Source: Candidatus Saccharimonadia bacterium
GTDB taxonomy: Bacteria > Patescibacteriota > Saccharimonadia > Saccharimonadales > SZUA-47
Direction of reading: 5' to 3'
DNA: 6,186 nt
NCBI GenBank assembly: GCA_938050265.1
Contig: CALLJT010000068.1
Coordinates: 1-6,186, forward strand
How positions within the stretch are numbered: the stretch's first letter is position 1; every line of letters begins with the position of its first letter. Shown in pieces: positions 6,087 through 6,186 of this stretch. The position numbers and the translations under genes are program-made. The notes under the pieces are model-generated. The model was not told where the DNA came from and did not search any database. It saw only the letters and a program-made list of their open reading frames with translations.

Positions 6087-6097
6087 TTCACACAGCC

Positions 6098-6186
6098 ATG
6101 ACTACAGCAACCGCACCAACACTGTCGTACCGACTCAACGATGACTCAGTCATACTCAATGAGTCTCACGACTACGTCCTCTGCGT
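6098..6186 (+). CDS. Unidentified protein, N-terminal 29 codons, cut by the right edge
   Basis: ATG at 6098 opens a frame that runs off the window, transcribed divergently from alaS. The visible residues begin MTTATAPTLSYRLNDDSV and continue ILNESHDYVLCV. I do not recognise the family: the start is Thr/Ala-rich, followed by a polar stretch in which LNDDSV and LNESHD look like a loose repeat, and there is no signal peptide or membrane helix in this part. Support for the gene is the AGGTGA site upstream and the unbroken frame with codons like those of its neighbours. With so little sequence, no function can be proposed. Confidence 0.6.
   Translation, partial: MTTATAPTLSYRLNDDSVILNESHDYVLC

Larger units (their letters stand above)
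5772..6097. other. Divergent intergenic region between alaS and the right-hand gene
   Basis: 326 bases with no supportable gene on either strand. The alaS-proximal half holds two candidate minus-strand -10 elements and a possible weak stem, CACTG (5905-5909) with CAGTG (5925-5929). The far half is AT-rich, with two TTAAT-N5-ATTAA inverted repeats and A- and T-runs flanking GGGCC (5995-6010). For the plus-strand gene the best -10 candidates are TAAAAT (6016-6021) and TACAAT (6049-6054), neither with a convincing -35. I found no tRNA, tmRNA or other RNA gene by eye, but a small structured RNA could escape this reading. Confidence 0.6.

Noticed and set aside
5772..6097. tRNA or other known RNA gene in the intergenic region
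   Set aside because: No T-arm consensus, acceptor-stem pairing or CCA end could be found on either strand.
1..6186. Alternative genetic code (UGA as Gly, known in some CPR lineages)
   Set aside because: All complete genes are open without in-frame TGA and end in TAG or TAA, and glycines are encoded by GGN where family motifs demand them.

Overview
The window reads as a chromosomal segment of a small-genome bacterium of the Patescibacteria/CPR type, most likely Saccharibacteria. This is inferred from three things. The alanyl-tRNA synthetase ends after its editing domain. A large single-pass membrane protein has the baseplate-J-like extracytoplasmic part often seen in CPR genomes. Between them lies an FtsA-like actin-family ATPase. 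Base composition is near 50% G+C, the standard bacterial code fits every gene, and nothing suggests phage, transposon or CRISPR content.

Layout, read right to left on the minus strand: alaS (3858-5771), a 39-bp gap, an FtsA/PilM-like ATPase gene (2418-3818), a membrane protein gene (749-2413), ruvX (302-745) and the start of mltG (1-309, running off the left edge). The last four genes are spaced 4 bp, 3 bp and an 8-bp overlap, so they are almost certainly co-transcribed. alaS may be the first gene of the same unit, because no convincing terminator follows it. At the right, a 326-bp divergent intergenic region (5772-6097) separates alaS from the first 29 codons of an unidentified plus-strand gene (6098-6186).

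How the genes may work together: the ATPase carries all actin-fold nucleotide motifs, an FtsA-type SHS2/1C region and a C-terminal basic amphipathic tail like FtsA's membrane anchor. The next gene encodes a protein with a cytoplasmic domain, an acidic linker, one membrane helix and a large exported domain. A membrane-binding ATPase beside a membrane-spanning partner, followed by the peptidoglycan lytic transglycosylase MltG, suggests an envelope-assembly, division or surface-appendage module. That function is inference. RuvX and AlaS are housekeeping genes.

Items most worth a second look: the uncharacterised ATPase/membrane-protein pair; two competing start signals for the ATPase (a Shine-Dalgarno-led GTG, and a downstream ATG placed for a leaderless transcript behind a perfect TATAAT); two identical-architecture inverted repeats 63 bp apart in the divergent intergenic region; a RuvX with an altered DER motif; and the truncated AlaRS.
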